NCBI GenBank assembly: GCA_018398995.1
Contig: CP073759.1
Location: 1,054,001-1,118,000 of the forward strand
Length of the DNA: 64,000 nucleotides
Direction of reading: 5' to 3'
DNA from: Methylophilaceae bacterium
Lineage (GTDB): Bacteria > Pseudomonadota > Gammaproteobacteria > Burkholderiales > Methylophilaceae
The position numbers were made by a program, and so were the translations under genes. How positions within the stretch are numbered: position 1 is the stretch's first letter; each line of letters opens with the position of its first letter. The notes under the pieces are model-generated. The model saw only the letters and a list, made by a program, of their open reading frames with translations. It searched no databases and was not told the origin of the DNA. Below are positions 34,101 through 43,409 of the stretch, piece by piece.

Positions 34101-35831
34101 GTGACGGCTGAATATTTAGCAAGTGCTGATCAAATTCAAATTAAAATGGCGCAAGGCGCAAAACCAGGTGAAGGTGGTCAATTACCAGGCCATAAAGTGA
34201 GCCAGTATATTGCGATGTTACGTTTTAGTGTGCCGGGCGTTGGGTTGATTTCTCCGCCACCACATCATGATATTTATTCGATTGAAGATTTGGCGCAATT
34301 GATTCATGACTTAAAAAATGCAAATCCAAATGCAACTATCTCGACTAAGTTGGTCTCTGAAACGGGTATCGGTACTGTAGCAGCTGGTGTAGCAAAAGCA
34401 AAATCAGACCACATTGTGGTCGCTGGCCATGATGGTGGAACAGGCGCCTCGCCACTCACTTCGGTGAAGCATGCGGGTACACCATGGGAGCTAGGCCTTG
34501 CTGAGACACAACAAACCTTGGTCTTAAACCAATTACGTGGACGTGTAATTGTCCAAGCCGATGGTCAAATGAAAACAGGGCGCGATGTAGTGGTTGGCGC
34601 TTTATTAGGTGCTGATGAGTTTGGCTTTGCAACAGCGCCGTTGGTTGTTGAAGGTTGTATTATGATGCGCAAGTGTCATTTAAATACTTGTCCAGTGGGT
34701 GTTGCAACACAAGATCCAGAGTTGCGCAAGAAGTTTACCGGCCAGCCAGAACATGTTGTTAATTATTTCTTTTTCGTCGCTGAAGAGATTCGCGAATTAA
34801 TGGCAAGCATCGGCATTGCTAAATTCAGCGATTTAATTGGACGTGCAGATTTGCTTGATATGCAAGCTGGTATTGATCATTGGAAAATTAATGGTTTGGA
34901 TTTTAGCAAAATCTTCCATCTACCAGATATGCCAGCCAGTGTAGCCAGACACCATGTTGATGATCAAGATCATGGATTAATTAATGCACTCGATAATCGT
35001 CTAATTGAAAAAGCAAAACCAGCCATTGAAAACGGCGAAAAAGTCGTGATTGATACACCAATAGTGAATACCAATCGCACAGTAGGTACCATGCTGTCCA
35101 ATCAAATTGCAAGCAAATATGGTAACGCTGGACTGCCTGACAACACCATTAATATTAATTTTACGGGTACTTCAGGTCAAAGCTTTGCTGCATTTTTAGC
35201 CAAAGGTATTACGTTTACTTTAATAGGTGAGGGTAATGATTACGTCGGAAAAGGCTTGAGCGGCGGTCGCATTATTATTAAACCACCTGCTGCATTCCGC
35301 GGTATTTCACATGAAAATATTATTGTTGGCAACACGGTCATGTACGGCGCTACAGCGGGTGAAACCTATTTTAGCGGTGTAGCAGGTGAGCGTTTCTGTG
35401 TCCGTAATTCAGGCGCATCAACCGTTGTTGAGGGTGTTGGTAATCATGGCTGTGAATATATGACTGGTGGTACAGTTGTTGTCCTTGGTTTGACAGGACA
35501 AAATTTTGCAGCTGGCATGAGTGGTGGAGTGGCCTATGTTTATGATGTAGATGGTCAATTTGCTAAACGTTGCAACATGAGCATGGTGGCATTAGAAAAG
35601 GTTGAGTCGGCTGATGCTGATATTGGCAAGGTACAACACTTAGGTCAGCCTGATGAGAACATCTTAAAACGCTTAATTCAGCATCATGCAGAATTAACAG
35701 GTAGCCAACGTGCTAAAGCTATTTTGGCAGATTGGGATAAGCAAAGAGCGCAATTTGTTAAAGTAATGCCAATTGAATATAAACGTGCACTAACCGAGTT
35801 AGCTGCACTAGCCAGTAAGGAAGCCGCATAA
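31170..35831 (+). CDS. gltB: Glutamate synthase (NADPH) large subunit
   Basis: Transfers the glutamine amide to 2-oxoglutarate, the main ammonium-assimilation route together with glutamine synthetase. It has 1553 aa, the usual length. A propeptide of about 38 residues precedes the catalytic Cys39 ([15 protein letters not shown]). The class II amidotransferase, central and FMN-binding domains follow ([47 protein letters not shown]). The 3Fe-4S cysteines lie in [19 protein letters not shown], and the C-terminal GXGXG beta-helix follows. Its stop overlaps the gltD start (TAATG). Confidence 0.98.
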   Translation: MDINNSINQQDSKLTRPAIAKLAPAKQGLYSPNNEHDACGVGFVAHIKGKKSHQIVQQGLELLTNLTHRGATGYDPKLGDGAGLLMQIPDAFLRDEMAKLNITLPPVGQYAVGNLFLPQVSSNRAQCEGVIENILQEEGQQLIGWRDVPVDNSNIAQAARDVEPMMRQLFIGSSFDDQNAFERKCYVMRKRIEHAVRALNIQDNAYFYVPSLSSRTIVYKGMLLANEVGVYYQDLTDERVVSALALVHQRFSTNTFPSWHLAHPFRMIAHNGEINTVQGNVNWMTARHAAMHSELLGEDLEKVWPLIVPGRSDSACFDNCLELLVAGGYSVPHAMMMMIPEAWSEKTIMDDDRRAFYEYHAAIMEPWDGPAAVAFTDGKIIGATLDRNGLRPARYLVTDDDIVMMASEMGVLTFPEEKIVKKWRLQPGKMLMIDMEQGRIIDDEEVKSTLTTAKPYRQWIDATRYNIADLPKVEAKFDLKASLLDTQQAFGMTQEDIKFLLEPMIKNGEEAAGSMGNDAALPVLSSKPKVLYNYFKQLFAQVTNPPIDPIREEMVMSLVTFLGPKPNLLEMNETKPDPRLEGSQPILSEDAFAKIMAIKSITNGDYNAISLDICYPVSQGVAGMSAALSALCAKAEQSVANGFNIIVLNDMNMDADMVAIPALLATSAVHMHLVEAGLRTQTGLVVSTGSAREVHHFALLAGYGAEAVFPWLTYKTIASIADQPVESCEKFIKAIGKGLYKVMSKMGISTYQSYCGAHIFEAIGLNSQFINRYFKGTTTQIEGIGLEQVAEEALRLHQAAFGNDPVLSNALDAGGEYAYRVRGEEHMWTPQSVAKLQHATRTNQYETYKEYAKLINDQTRRHMTLRGLFEIKPAGKAIPLEQVESAKEIVKRFATGAMSMGSISTEAHATLAIAMNRIGGKSNTGEGGEDKKRYIPVATDTTMSAVFGQEFIEADVKLKAGDSMRSRIKQVASGRFGVTAEYLASADQIQIKMAQGAKPGEGGQLPGHKVSQYIAMLRFSVPGVGLISPPPHHDIYSIEDLAQLIHDLKNANPNATISTKLVSETGIGTVAAGVAKAKSDHIVVAGHDGGTGASPLTSVKHAGTPWELGLAETQQTLVLNQLRGRVIVQADGQMKTGRDVVVGALLGADEFGFATAPLVVEGCIMMRKCHLNTCPVGVATQDPELRKKFTGQPEHVVNYFFFVAEEIRELMASIGIAKFSDLIGRADLLDMQAGIDHWKINGLDFSKIFHLPDMPASVARHHVDDQDHGLINALDNRLIEKAKPAIENGEKVVIDTPIVNTNRTVGTMLSNQIASKYGNAGLPDNTININFTGTSGQSFAAFLAKGITFTLIGEGNDYVGKGLSGGRIIIKPPAAFRGISHENIIVGNTVMYGATAGETYFSGVAGERFCVRNSGASTVVEGVGNHGCEYMTGGTVVVLGLTGQNFAAGMSGGVAYVYDVDGQFAKRCNMSMVALEKVESADADIGKVQHLGQPDENILKRLIQHHAELTGSQRAKAILADWDKQRAQFVKVMPIEYKRALTELAALASKEAA

Positions 35832-37258
35832 TGGGTAAAGTAACAGGATTTAAAGAGTTTGAGCGACTAGCGGAAGCTAATATTCCCGTTCAAGAGCGCG
35901 TAAAAAATTACAAAGAGTTTGTGCTGCATTTGAGTGATGAAGAAGCAAAAGTACAAGGCGCACGCTGTATGGATTGCGGTATTCCATTTTGTACATCTGG
36001 CTGCCCAGTCAACAATATTATCCCCGATTTCAATGACTTGGTTTATCAGCAAGACTGGAAGCAAGCGATTGATGTCTTGCATTCCACAAACAACTTTCCA
36101 GAGTTTACAGGACGCATCTGTCCCGCGCCTTGCGAGGCAGCTTGCACCTTAAATATTAATGATGATGCAGTTGGTATTAAATCCATCGAACATGCCATTA
36201 TTGATAAAGCATGGGAAAACGATTGGGTTATTCCACAAATCAACCCTCATAAAACGGGTAAAAAAGTAGCCGTAGTAGGGTCAGGCCCTGCTGGATTAGC
36301 TGCCGCACAACAATTAGCGCGTGTTGGTCATGATGTTACAGTGCTTGAAAAGAATGATCGTATAGGTGGATTATTGCGTTACGGTATTCCTGACTTTAAG
36401 ATGGAAAAGTTGCATATTGACCGCCGTATGGCACAAATGCAAGCAGAAGGCGTCACTTTTAAAACAAATCAATACGTAGGTGAAAACGTTAAAGCAAGTG
36501 ATGTATTGAACGACTATGATGCTGTTATATTGGCTGGTGGTGCAGAATACCCCCGAGATTTGCCTGTGCCTGGGCGCGATTTAGACGGTGTGCATTTTGC
36601 CATGGATTTTCTAGCACCTAATAATAAAGTCGTCGCTGGCGATCATATTCCCAACCAAATAAAAGCCACGGGCAAGCATGTTGTGGTGATTGGCGGCGGT
36701 GATACCGGCTCTGATTGCGTGGGCACCTCTAACCGTCATGGTGCAGCGAGTGTGACCCAGTTTGAATTGATGCCACAACCGCCAGTTCAAGAAAATCGTG
36801 CATTAACATGGCCAAATTGGCCGCTTAAAATGCGCACATCAAGCTCGCATGAAGAAGGTGCAGAGCGTGATTGGTCTGTGGGCACAAAAGCATTAATTGG
36901 TAAAAACGGCAAAGTAACTGGTCTAAAAGGTGTCAAGCTAGCGTGGGAAGGTCGCGAAATGGCTGAAGTACCAGGCTCAGAATTTATCATCAAAGCAGAT
37001 TTAGTTTTATTGGCAATGGGCTTCGTTTCACCGTTACAAAATGTGCTTGATGCATTTGGTGTAGAAAAAGACAATCGCGGTAACGCAAAAGCAACAACTG
37101 ATGGTGATGGTTGCTATCACACCAGTCAAGATAAAGTATTTGCTGCTGGCGATATGCGTCGTGGTCAATCACTCGTTGTATGGGCTATTCGTGAAGGCAG
37201 ACAGTGCGCGCGAGCGGTAGATGAGTATTTAATGGGCTCATCAGTGTTACCACGCTAA
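35831..37258 (+). CDS. gltD: Glutamate synthase (NADPH) small subunit
   Basis: Supplies electrons from NADPH to GltB through FAD and two 4Fe-4S clusters, 475 aa. N-terminal cluster cysteines lie in [19 protein letters not shown] and [14 protein letters not shown]. The FAD-binding motif is [19 protein letters not shown] and the NADPH-binding motif is [22 protein letters not shown], with C-terminal [23 protein letters not shown]. It overlaps the gltB stop by one base and is followed by a clear terminator. Confidence 0.98.
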   Translation: MGKVTGFKEFERLAEANIPVQERVKNYKEFVLHLSDEEAKVQGARCMDCGIPFCTSGCPVNNIIPDFNDLVYQQDWKQAIDVLHSTNNFPEFTGRICPAPCEAACTLNINDDAVGIKSIEHAIIDKAWENDWVIPQINPHKTGKKVAVVGSGPAGLAAAQQLARVGHDVTVLEKNDRIGGLLRYGIPDFKMEKLHIDRRMAQMQAEGVTFKTNQYVGENVKASDVLNDYDAVILAGGAEYPRDLPVPGRDLDGVHFAMDFLAPNNKVVAGDHIPNQIKATGKHVVVIGGGDTGSDCVGTSNRHGAASVTQFELMPQPPVQENRALTWPNWPLKMRTSSSHEEGAERDWSVGTKALIGKNGKVTGLKGVKLAWEGREMAEVPGSEFIIKADLVLLAMGFVSPLQNVLDAFGVEKDNRGNAKATTDGDGCYHTSQDKVFAAGDMRRGQSLVVWAIREGRQCARAVDEYLMGSSVLPR

Positions 37259-37299
37259 ATAACCAAATTACGCAACAAAAAATAATAGCGGTACGATAA

Positions 37300-37332
37300 T
37301 GGGGATACGAAAGCGGTATCCCCAATTTTTTT
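37300..37332 (+). terminator. Terminator of gltBD
   Basis: Stem TGGGGATAC / GTATCCCCA with a 7-base loop, followed by a run of seven T. It ends about 14 bases before the hemE start. Confidence 0.9.
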
Positions 37333-37345
37333 GAAAAGAGTCAAT

Positions 37346-38410
37346 ATGCAAGCATTACAAAACGATACATTTTTAAAAGCACTCATGTGTGAGTCAACTA
37401 ACTACACGCCCGTTTGGATGATGCGTCAGGCTGGACGCTATTTACCTGAATATAAAGCAACGCGGCAAGATGCAGGTAGTTTTATGGATTTGTGTCGAAA
37501 CGCACAATTTGCGACAGATGTGACATTACAACCATTAGATCGATATCCATTGCTAGATGCGGCTATTTTATTTTCAGATATTTTAACTGTTCCTGATGCT
37601 ATGGGTTTGGGTTTATCATTTGAGGCAGGTGAAGGCCCAAGGTTTGAGAAAACGTTACAACAAGAAGCCGATATTAGAAAGCTGACTGTGCCAGATATGG
37701 CTGATCTGCAGTATGTATTTAATGCGGTATCTAGCATTCGTAAAGCATTAAATGGGCGCGTGCCTTTGATTGGTTTTTCTGGTAGCCCTTGGACCCTAGC
37801 CACCTATATGATTGAAGGAAAAGGCGGTACTGACTTCTTAACAACAAAAAAAATGGCGTATGCACGCCCAGATTTATTGCATCACATTTTAGAAACAACG
37901 GCACAAACCGTCATTCAATATTTGAATGCACAAATTGATGCTGGCGCGCAAGCCGTGATGATTTTTGATTCATGGGGTGGTGCACTTTCACACCATGCTT
38001 ATATTGAATTTTCGCTGCATTATATGAAAAAGATTATTGCTGGTTTAACCAAATATGCAGATGGTCGAAAAGTGCCTGCTGTGATGTTTACCAAAGGTGG
38101 TGGCCTGTGGTTAGAAGCACAAGCCGAGTCTGGTGCCGATGCATTAGGACTAGACTGGACGATAGATATTGGTCAAGCGAGAGTGCGCGTGGGTAAGCAA
38201 GTAGCACTGCAAGGTAATTTAGACCCTGCAGTTTTATTATCAACACCACAAGCGATAGAAAAAGAAGTGATTAATATCTTATCTAGCTATGGTCATGGTA
38301 ACGGACATGTTTTTAATCTAGGTCATGGCATTACGCAATGGACGCCCCCAGAAAATGCCGCTGCTTTTTTGGAGGCTGTGCGCAAACACAGTCTACAATA
38401 CCATCGTTAA
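37346..38410 (+). CDS. hemE: Uroporphyrinogen decarboxylase HemE
   Basis: Converts uroporphyrinogen III to coproporphyrinogen III in haem synthesis, 354 aa from ATG at 37346 ([13 protein letters not shown]) with ribosome site AAAGAG. An open frame from a TTG at 37331 begins inside the gltBD terminator and is rejected. It shows the signature [16 protein letters not shown], the active-site Asp region [33 protein letters not shown] and [16 protein letters not shown]. The terminator just upstream implies its promoter overlaps the end of gltD or that read-through occurs. Confidence 0.97.
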   Translation: MQALQNDTFLKALMCESTNYTPVWMMRQAGRYLPEYKATRQDAGSFMDLCRNAQFATDVTLQPLDRYPLLDAAILFSDILTVPDAMGLGLSFEAGEGPRFEKTLQQEADIRKLTVPDMADLQYVFNAVSSIRKALNGRVPLIGFSGSPWTLATYMIEGKGGTDFLTTKKMAYARPDLLHHILETTAQTVIQYLNAQIDAGAQAVMIFDSWGGALSHHAYIEFSLHYMKKIIAGLTKYADGRKVPAVMFTKGGGLWLEAQAESGADALGLDWTIDIGQARVRVGKQVALQGNLDPAVLLSTPQAIEKEVINILSSYGHGNGHVFNLGHGITQWTPPENAAAFLEAVRKHSLQYHR

Positions 38411-38418
38411 TCTGAAGC

Positions 38419-38449
38419 AAAAAAAATGACCCAATTAATGGGTCATTTT
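38419..38449. terminator. Bidirectional terminator between hemE and csp
   Basis: A perfect 10-bp stem AAATGACCCA / TGGGTCATTT with loop ATTAA. Plus strand T-tract is short. The minus strand has eight T, so it mainly serves the minus-strand cold-shock gene. Confidence 0.85.
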
Positions 38450-38452
38450 AAT

Positions 38453-38470
38453 TGAGGTTTTTACACCTCA
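38453..38470 (-). other. Hairpin in the 3' UTR of the cold-shock gene
   Basis: TGAGGT / ACCTCA with a 6-base loop, between the csp stop and its terminator. It could stabilise the mRNA 3' end. Function not shown by the sequence. Confidence 0.45.
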
Positions 38471-38485
38471 GGTTTTATTGCAAAC

Positions 38486-38689
38486 TTAAGCTTTTTGAAT
38501 GTTAGAAGCTTGTTTACCTTTTGGACCATCAGTAACGTCGAATGTTACTTTTTCGTTTTCTTTCAAACTTTTGTAACCGCTATCAACGATTGCTGAAAAG
38601 TGAGCGAATAAATCGTCACCACCTTCATCTGGCGTAATAAACCCAAAACCTTTTGAATCATTAAACCATTTTACTGTTCCTGTTGCCAT
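38486..38689 (-). CDS. Cold-shock-domain protein (CspA family)
   Basis: A 67-aa single OB-fold RNA chaperone that melts mRNA secondary structure. Both RNA-binding motifs are intact: KGFGFITP (RNP1) and DLFAHF (RNP2-like), with the start [13 protein letters not shown]. The gene has its own strong terminator and a long, AT-rich upstream region of more than 100 bases, as expected for cspA-type leaders. It is divergent from a translation-initiation factor gene, an attractive pairing for cold adaptation, but regulation is inferred. Confidence 0.95.
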   Translation of the reverse strand: MATGTVKWFNDSKGFGFITPDEGGDDLFAHFSAIVDSGYKSLKENEKVTFDVTDGPKGKQASNIQKA

Positions 38690-38882
38690 GTCTTATATCT
38701 TTCATACTTTAAATAGGGAGGCACCCTGAAAACTTGGGTTTTAAAATCTAATGCCTACTGACTTAAAATTGAAAAATCCAACGCCTTAGTACGCTTTGTA
38801 CACGCAAATAAGAATAAAAACAAGTGGAAATTGCATTTTTTTGCAAAAAAAGCATAAAAAAGCCGCTTTTTTGGTGTTTTTG

Positions 38883-38911
38883 TTGCTAAACATGGCATCT
38901 AAGCCTATACT
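38883..38911 (+). promoter_or_regulatory. Sigma-70 promoter of infA
   Basis: TTGCTA (38883-38888), an exact 17-base spacer, then TATACT (38906-38911), 44 bases before the infA start. Four of six and five of six matches to consensus. Confidence 0.6.
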
Positions 38912-38954
38912 TCGTCCCTAATTATAAGCAATTTGAAAGATTTCGGAGAGTTAT

Positions 38955-39215
38955 TTGGCTAAAGAAGAATTAATTGAGATGAATGGTGTGGTAACAGAGG
39001 TGTTACCAGATTCGCGTTATCGTGTGACGTTAGAAAATGATCATAAGTTGATTGCCTACGCTGGTGGTAAGATGAAAAAAAATCATATCCGTATCTTGGC
39101 GGGTGATAACGTAACGTTAGAGTTGTCGCCATATGATATTAATAATGGTCGCATTACATTTAGGCATATTGAGCAAGGTAGTAATAGTTTTACACCTAGA
39201 AAAAAAAGATACTAG
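38955..39215 (+). CDS. infA: Translation initiation factor IF-1 (betaproteobacterial second-copy type)
   Basis: An 86-aa OB-fold factor that binds the A site during initiation. It starts with TTG at 38955 ([28 protein letters not shown]), 8 bases after the ribosome site CGGAGAG. It shows the conserved [25 protein letters not shown] and RITFRH. It is longer than the usual 72 aa because of a C-terminal tail ([14 protein letters not shown]). This tail and the isolated position are typical of the second infA found in betaproteobacteria, apart from the copy in the ribosomal operon. Its paralogue is not in this window. Confidence 0.92.
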   Translation: MAKEELIEMNGVVTEVLPDSRYRVTLENDHKLIAYAGGKMKKNHIRILAGDNVTLELSPYDINNGRITFRHIEQGSNSFTPRKKRY

Positions 39216-39233
39216 TTTTATGCAAAGCACATT

Positions 39234-39258
39234 AAAAAGCGCCATTAGGCGCTTTTTT
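39234..39258. terminator. Bidirectional terminator between infA and cytochrome b561
   Basis: A perfect stem AAAAAGCGCC / GGCGCTTTTT with loop ATTA. T-tracts are present on both strands. It serves infA (plus) and the convergent b561 gene (minus). Confidence 0.9.
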
Positions 39259-39261
39259 GTT

Positions 39262-39849
39262 TCAGGGCAGCATGCGGTTCATGGTTTTATCTTTATCAAT
39301 AAACGTATGTTTTAAAGCACCTGCAATATGTAATATGATGATGGCTAGAAATATAAGCCCTGCAATTTCATGTGTTTCATGAAAAATTTCTCGTACTGCT
39401 TTGTTCTCAAACCCAGCAATAAAATCTAGTCCAAACCATTTTACGCCATATTTACCCGCAATCGACATAATTAAACCACTGATTGGAACGATGAACATTA
39501 ATAAGTAAAGTAAGTGATGAGCGCTCGTTGATAATTTGCGCTCCCATGCTTTATAACTTGTTAATGCTGCAGGTGGTTGGTGGCTCAGACGCCACAGAAC
39601 ACGAATAATAATCAGACCAAGGAGCGTAATACCAATTGATTTATGTAGATTGAAATAAAAAGTTCTGGGTGAAACTGGTTTGGTAAGCTCCCAAGTGTAA
39701 ATGCCCCAGTCGAATAAATCATATGCAGTTTTCTCTGGTGCTTCTCTTGGCAATTCCGTCATGTACCAACCAAAAGCAAACATGCCTACAATGCCTGCGG
39801 CAATCAGCCAATGCAACATAATAGCTGTAATTGTATAACGTTTATTCAT
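39262..39849 (-). CDS. Cytochrome b561 (CybB family)
   Basis: A 195-aa membrane dihaem cytochrome with four transmembrane helices. The haem-ligand histidines lie in the first helix (TAIMLHWLIAAGIVGMFAFGWYM), in NLHKSIGITLLGLIIIRVLWR, in HHLLYLLMFIVPISGLIMS and in ETHEIAGLIFLAIIILHIAGALKH. CybB oxidises ubiquinol, and superoxide is a known acceptor for the E. coli protein. It is unrelated in sequence arrangement to the cytochrome b at 3.0 kb. It stands alone, divergent from the metallohydrolase gene. Confidence 0.92.
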   Translation of the reverse strand: MNKRYTITAIMLHWLIAAGIVGMFAFGWYMTELPREAPEKTAYDLFDWGIYTWELTKPVSPRTFYFNLHKSIGITLLGLIIIRVLWRLSHQPPAALTSYKAWERKLSTSAHHLLYLLMFIVPISGLIMSIAGKYGVKWFGLDFIAGFENKAVREIFHETHEIAGLIFLAIIILHIAGALKHTFIDKDKTMNRMLP

Positions 39850-39963
39850 GCTTTCCCCTCAATAAAATGCCAGTCTAGTTGATGTAATATGTGACAATCG
39901 TCACTACATTCTTGTACGAAAAGCATTATATTTTAACCGTTAAAAACGTAAAGCGACAAAATA

Positions 39964-40881
39964 ATGAAGACTTTAATCAAAATACTACTACTGTTAATGT
40001 TGTCTGCCTGTGCAGAAAGTATGCCAGTTGGCTTCTTACAAGATATGGGTGATGGCATTTATGTCCATCACGGTGAGCATTTGGATATTGATGTTGGTTA
40101 TCAAGGCGATATTTGTAATATTAGTGTGGTGGTTGGCTCCAAAGGCGTCGCTGTTATTGATACCGCAGGCAGTTTACAAGTGGGAAAGCAATTACGCTCA
40201 GCAATTGCAGCAATTACCCAACTACCCATTTTATATGTGATTAATACGCATGTGCATCCTGACCATATTTTTGGTAATGCCGCCTTTATTGCTGATAAAC
40301 CAACCTTTGTTGGACATGAATTTCTAGCCGAAGCTATGCAATTGCGCGAAGAAGGTTACAAAAAACTGAATGAAAAATATTTGGGTGATAACGCAACAGG
40401 CAGTGATATTGTGATTCCAACCTTAGTAGTTAAAGATCTATTGACGCTTGATTTGGGTGATAGGGAGCTGAAATTGCAAGCTTATCCAAATGCCCATACC
40501 AACACTGATATTACGGTGATTGATTCTAAAACACAGACATTATTTACGGGAGATTTACTTTTCATAGCGCGTACGCCAGTCATTGAAGGTGATATTAAAG
40601 GCTTGATTGCAACATTGGAACAGTTAAAAGCGCATCCTAGTATCAAGTTCGTCGTGCCTGGTCATGGTCAATCAACAAGTAATTGGGTGTTAGCTATTGA
40701 TAATCAATTGGGTTATTTAAACGTGTTATTACATGATGTGCGTGCAGCGATCGCGAACGATGTCGGTTTAGCTGAAGCAATGGATACCGCCGCAGCAAGC
40801 GAGAAAGATAAATGGGTGCTGTTTGATGTAGCAAACCGTAGAAACATCAATACGATTTATCCCACATTAGAATGGGAATAA
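39964..40881 (+). CDS. MBL-fold metallohydrolase lipoprotein, quinoprotein relay type
   Basis: A 305-aa lipoprotein with lipobox LMLSAC (C16) and the zinc motif THVHPDH at residues 95-101, with later metal ligands in NAHTNTDIT, TGDLLF and VPGHGQ. The family resembles the SoxH-related 'quinoprotein relay system zinc metallohydrolase' proteins of methylotrophs and other PQQ-dehydrogenase users. They are thought to act with periplasmic PQQ enzymes and cytochromes, although the reaction is not known. No PQQ dehydrogenase gene is in the window, so its partner must be elsewhere. A generic beta-lactamase-fold hydrolase is the fallback reading. Confidence 0.8.
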   Translation: MKTLIKILLLLMLSACAESMPVGFLQDMGDGIYVHHGEHLDIDVGYQGDICNISVVVGSKGVAVIDTAGSLQVGKQLRSAIAAITQLPILYVINTHVHPDHIFGNAAFIADKPTFVGHEFLAEAMQLREEGYKKLNEKYLGDNATGSDIVIPTLVVKDLLTLDLGDRELKLQAYPNAHTNTDITVIDSKTQTLFTGDLLFIARTPVIEGDIKGLIATLEQLKAHPSIKFVVPGHGQSTSNWVLAIDNQLGYLNVLLHDVRAAIANDVGLAEAMDTAAASEKDKWVLFDVANRRNINTIYPTLEWE

Positions 40882-40904
40882 AAAAAAGCGGCTTAGCCGC
40901 TTTT
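40880..40904. terminator. Bidirectional terminator, metallohydrolase / DoxX
   Basis: Stem AAAAGCGGC / GCCGCTTTT with loop TTA. Eight T on the minus strand, four on the plus strand. It lies between two convergent genes. Confidence 0.85.
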
Positions 40905-40913
40905 AACCAATCA

Positions 40914-41303
40914 TCAAGCTTTATTTTTTAGATTATCCAGACTGAAAGGTGTTTGTGGATGCACACTCAGTAATAACATGCCACCAGCAATACCCATATA
41001 TAAAAAGAACACTTCAGGAATTTTTGTGCCAAGTACCAATGCTAAAAATACAGCCAGGCAAGCTAACACTCTGGCGCATAATATCGTTTTAAGCCCAACT
41101 AATAGTCCGATTCCGGCAACAAGTTGTATGAGAATCAGAATAGGAGCAAAAATCGTTGGTAAGCCAAATTGGCCTAAGGTGATTTGATATTGCAGATACC
41201 CATCAGGATTATTCATAATTGCGGTTAAACGTAATAGCACTAGGCCTAAAAAAACCATGGCGAGTAAAATGCGTGCTGCAGCTATTTGATATTTTTGCAT
41301 CAT
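40914..41303 (-). CDS. DoxX family membrane protein
   Basis: A 129-aa protein with four transmembrane helices and the DoxX-type pattern (ARILLAMVFLGLVLLRL, ILILIQLVAGIGLLVGLKT, ALVLGTKIPEVFFLYMGIAGGMLLLSV). Members are membrane proteins of uncertain function, some tied to redox or sulfur metabolism. It stands alone on the minus strand, divergent from the GNAT gene. Confidence 0.82.
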   Translation of the reverse strand: MMQKYQIAAARILLAMVFLGLVLLRLTAIMNNPDGYLQYQITLGQFGLPTIFAPILILIQLVAGIGLLVGLKTILCARVLACLAVFLALVLGTKIPEVFFLYMGIAGGMLLLSVHPQTPFSLDNLKNKA

Positions 41304-41381
41304 TTATCCTTCATTCACTTATTTAAATTATCCATGCATAATGCCTGTAAGCACTATTGACTGCAAGTAATACAAAACGCG

Positions 41382-41807
41382 ATGCAAGAATTTTATATTA
41401 AACCGGTAACTTGGGCTACTCATGAAGCACAGTTAAAGCTGATTCGTGAGCAAGTGTTTGTCTTAGAGCAGCATGTCCCTTATACATTAGAATGGGATGG
41501 TTTAGATGTTGATGCTACGCATTTGTTAGCGGTTGAGCAGATAGCAAAGCCAATTGGTTGCGCACGACTATTGTCTTCAGGCATTATCGGGCGTATGGCG
41601 GTGCTGCCAGAAAAGCGTGGATTGGGTGTGGGAACGGCATTATTAGAATCAGCCATCGAATTTTATAAGCAGCAACATTTAAATCAAGTGACACTTTCAG
41701 CACAAACACAGGCTCTTCGCTTTTATGAAAAAGCTGGATTTGTTGTGAGTAGTGATACTTATTTAGATGCCAATATTCCACATGTCGATATGCAACTAAA
41801 GATTTAA
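41382..41807 (+). CDS. GNAT family N-acetyltransferase
   Basis: A 141-aa acetyl-CoA-dependent acetyltransferase (ElaA/YjcF-like). It shows IREQVFVLEQHVPYTLEWDGLDVDATHLLA, the acetyl-CoA loop RMAVLPEKRGLGVGTALLE and the C-terminal ALRFYEKAGFVVSSDTYLDANIPHVDM. The substrate cannot be told from sequence. It ends 61 bases before the Fae homologue and may share its transcript. Confidence 0.9.
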   Translation: MQEFYIKPVTWATHEAQLKLIREQVFVLEQHVPYTLEWDGLDVDATHLLAVEQIAKPIGCARLLSSGIIGRMAVLPEKRGLGVGTALLESAIEFYKQQHLNQVTLSAQTQALRFYEKAGFVVSSDTYLDANIPHVDMQLKI

Positions 41808-41868
41808 GTTGCAGCATTAAAATTGTATAATTTCTTATTGATTTTCAGTTCATTTTTAAAGGGTATTT

Positions 41869-42420
41869 ATGTCAAAAATTATTTTTAAAGCTGGTGAAGC
41901 AACCTTATATACAGAGGGTAAAGATACCTCTGCAGCAATGCCGGAAATTTTAATCGGCGCGGTAGATGGCCCAGTTGGTCAAGCGTTTGCTAATTTGATG
42001 CAACAATCTAAAGGCCATACAGCCATGTTTGCTGTGCGCGACATTAATCAAATGGTACGTCCTGTTTGCATGACAGTGCCAAAAGTAACATTAAAAGATT
42101 CTGCTAATATCGAATTGTTCGGTGGTTTAGTGCAAGCAGCAACAGCCGATGCAATTTTGGATTGTGTGATCGAAGGGATTATTCCAAAAGACCAAGTGAA
42201 TGATTTATGTATTATTAGCTTGGTATGGATTGATCCAGGTGCAGCGAAAGACCCTAACTTAGATAAAAAAGATATGTATAAAAACAATTATGAGGCGACT
42301 AAGCTTGCGATTAAACGTGCATTAAATGACGAGCCAAGTATTGATGAGTTGATTGCAAATCGCCAAAAAGTAAAACATTGTATGTGGGAAGATAGCTGGG
42401 ATCAAGATTACTCATCATGA
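41869..42420 (+). CDS. Formaldehyde-activating enzyme homologue (Fae2/Fae3-like)
   Basis: Fae condenses formaldehyde with tetrahydromethanopterin. This 183-aa homologue keeps the fold signatures ILIGAVDGPVGQAFANLM, VTLKDSANIELFGG.VQAA, ADAILDCVIEGIIPKDQVNDLCIISLVWIDPGA and YKNNYEATKLAIKRALNDEPS. Aligned to canonical Fae, the catalytic AHID segment reads AMPE here (Met24 in place of His), so the normal formaldehyde condensation is doubtful. It also has an extra C-terminal tail (KHCMWEDSWDQDYSS). Methylophilaceae are known to carry such divergent copies of unknown role. It is a strong methylotroph marker. A terminator follows two bases after the stop. Confidence 0.88.
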   Translation: MSKIIFKAGEATLYTEGKDTSAAMPEILIGAVDGPVGQAFANLMQQSKGHTAMFAVRDINQMVRPVCMTVPKVTLKDSANIELFGGLVQAATADAILDCVIEGIIPKDQVNDLCIISLVWIDPGAAKDPNLDKKDMYKNNYEATKLAIKRALNDEPSIDELIANRQKVKHCMWEDSWDQDYSS

Positions 42421-42421
42421 T

Positions 42422-42448
42422 AAAAAAGTAGCTGCGGCTACTTTTTTT
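42422..42448 (+). terminator. Terminator of the Fae homologue
   Basis: Perfect stem AAAAAAGTAGC / GCTACTTTTTT with loop TGCG. T-run of seven. Confidence 0.92.
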
Positions 42449-42472
42449 ATGCCTGCTGCATAAAGGAATCCA

Positions 42473-43102
42473 ATGAAAAAATGTATCGCCTGTTGTTTAT
42501 TCACTTTGAGCCTATTAGCTTGTACTACTAGTCAACAGTTAGCAGCTATTCCTGCAGGTTCAACAGTGGTTATATTAGGTGATAGCCTAAGTTATGGTAA
42601 AGGTGCCGCTAGAGGGGAAGATTATCCTTCGCTACTAGCAGAGCGTACGGATTGGCATATTGTGAACGCAGGTGTGCCTGGCGACACAAGTGCACAAGGG
42701 TTAGCACGATTGCCTGAATTATTGGCAACACATCGGCCGACATTATTAATGATTGTGTTGGGAGGAAACGATTTTTTGCGCAATATTAATGTTGTAGAAA
42801 CTGAAGCCAACATCCGCGCCATTATTCAAGTTGCAAAATTGAACAAGGTACAAGCAATATTAGTTGCAATACCAAATTATCAGCCGGTTAAAGCCGCTTT
42901 GGTTGGTTTGAGTGATCACCCTTTGTACGCAAAATTGGCGGCAGAAACTAATGTGGCGTTAGTAGAGGAAGTCTTCTCTGAAGTGTTATCTAATAGCGCG
43001 TTAAAAGCCGATTATGTGCATCCAAACGCCGCCGGCTATCAAATGATTGAAGCCAAACTTCACGCTAAACTAATGGCGCTAGGTTTGTTTAAAGCGCAGT
43101 AA
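42473..43102 (+). CDS. SGNH/GDSL hydrolase lipoprotein (TesA-like esterase)
   Basis: A 209-aa lipoprotein with a signal peptide ending in lipobox LLAC (C17). The catalytic blocks are GDSLSYGKG (Ser38), NAGVPGDTSAQGL, VLGGNDFL and the Asp/His pair in DYVHPNAAGY. It resembles E. coli TesA, a periplasmic esterase/lysophospholipase, and would act in the periplasm on ester or thioester substrates not defined by sequence. Only 25 bases separate it from the preceding terminator, so it may have its own promoter within the Fae 3' end. Confidence 0.92.
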   Translation: MKKCIACCLFTLSLLACTTSQQLAAIPAGSTVVILGDSLSYGKGAARGEDYPSLLAERTDWHIVNAGVPGDTSAQGLARLPELLATHRPTLLMIVLGGNDFLRNINVVETEANIRAIIQVAKLNKVQAILVAIPNYQPVKAALVGLSDHPLYAKLAAETNVALVEEVFSEVLSNSALKADYVHPNAAGYQMIEAKLHAKLMALGLFKAQ

Positions 43103-43409
43103 TGACTGCAATCAAGAGCAAAATGATATTGCTCATCACCAATGAAACCTTGCGGTTTCGTGCCTAACTAAAAGCCAATTGATTTCAAATAATAGAGACA
43201 ATATGTGCTTTGATGGCTGATCTAATCAAATGGCTAAAACACAATGAGAGATTGATTTTTATGCTAGATAAATCTCTATTAAACAATTTTATTAAGGCTT
43301 ATTTTTGTCTAGTAAAATAGTGGCTATTTATGTTATGATAAATTGAAGCTTAAGTATTTTAATAACGACTAAACTAATCTTTACAACGCTAATATCGATG
43401 TGGTTATCA
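43103..43409. other. Intergenic region with small hairpins
   Basis: About 300 AT-rich bases. It holds two weak inverted repeats (GAGCAA..TTGCTC near 43118-43136 and GAAACC / GGTTTC near 43144-43159) and the leader of the broken regulator downstream. No open frame of interest. Confidence 0.5.
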
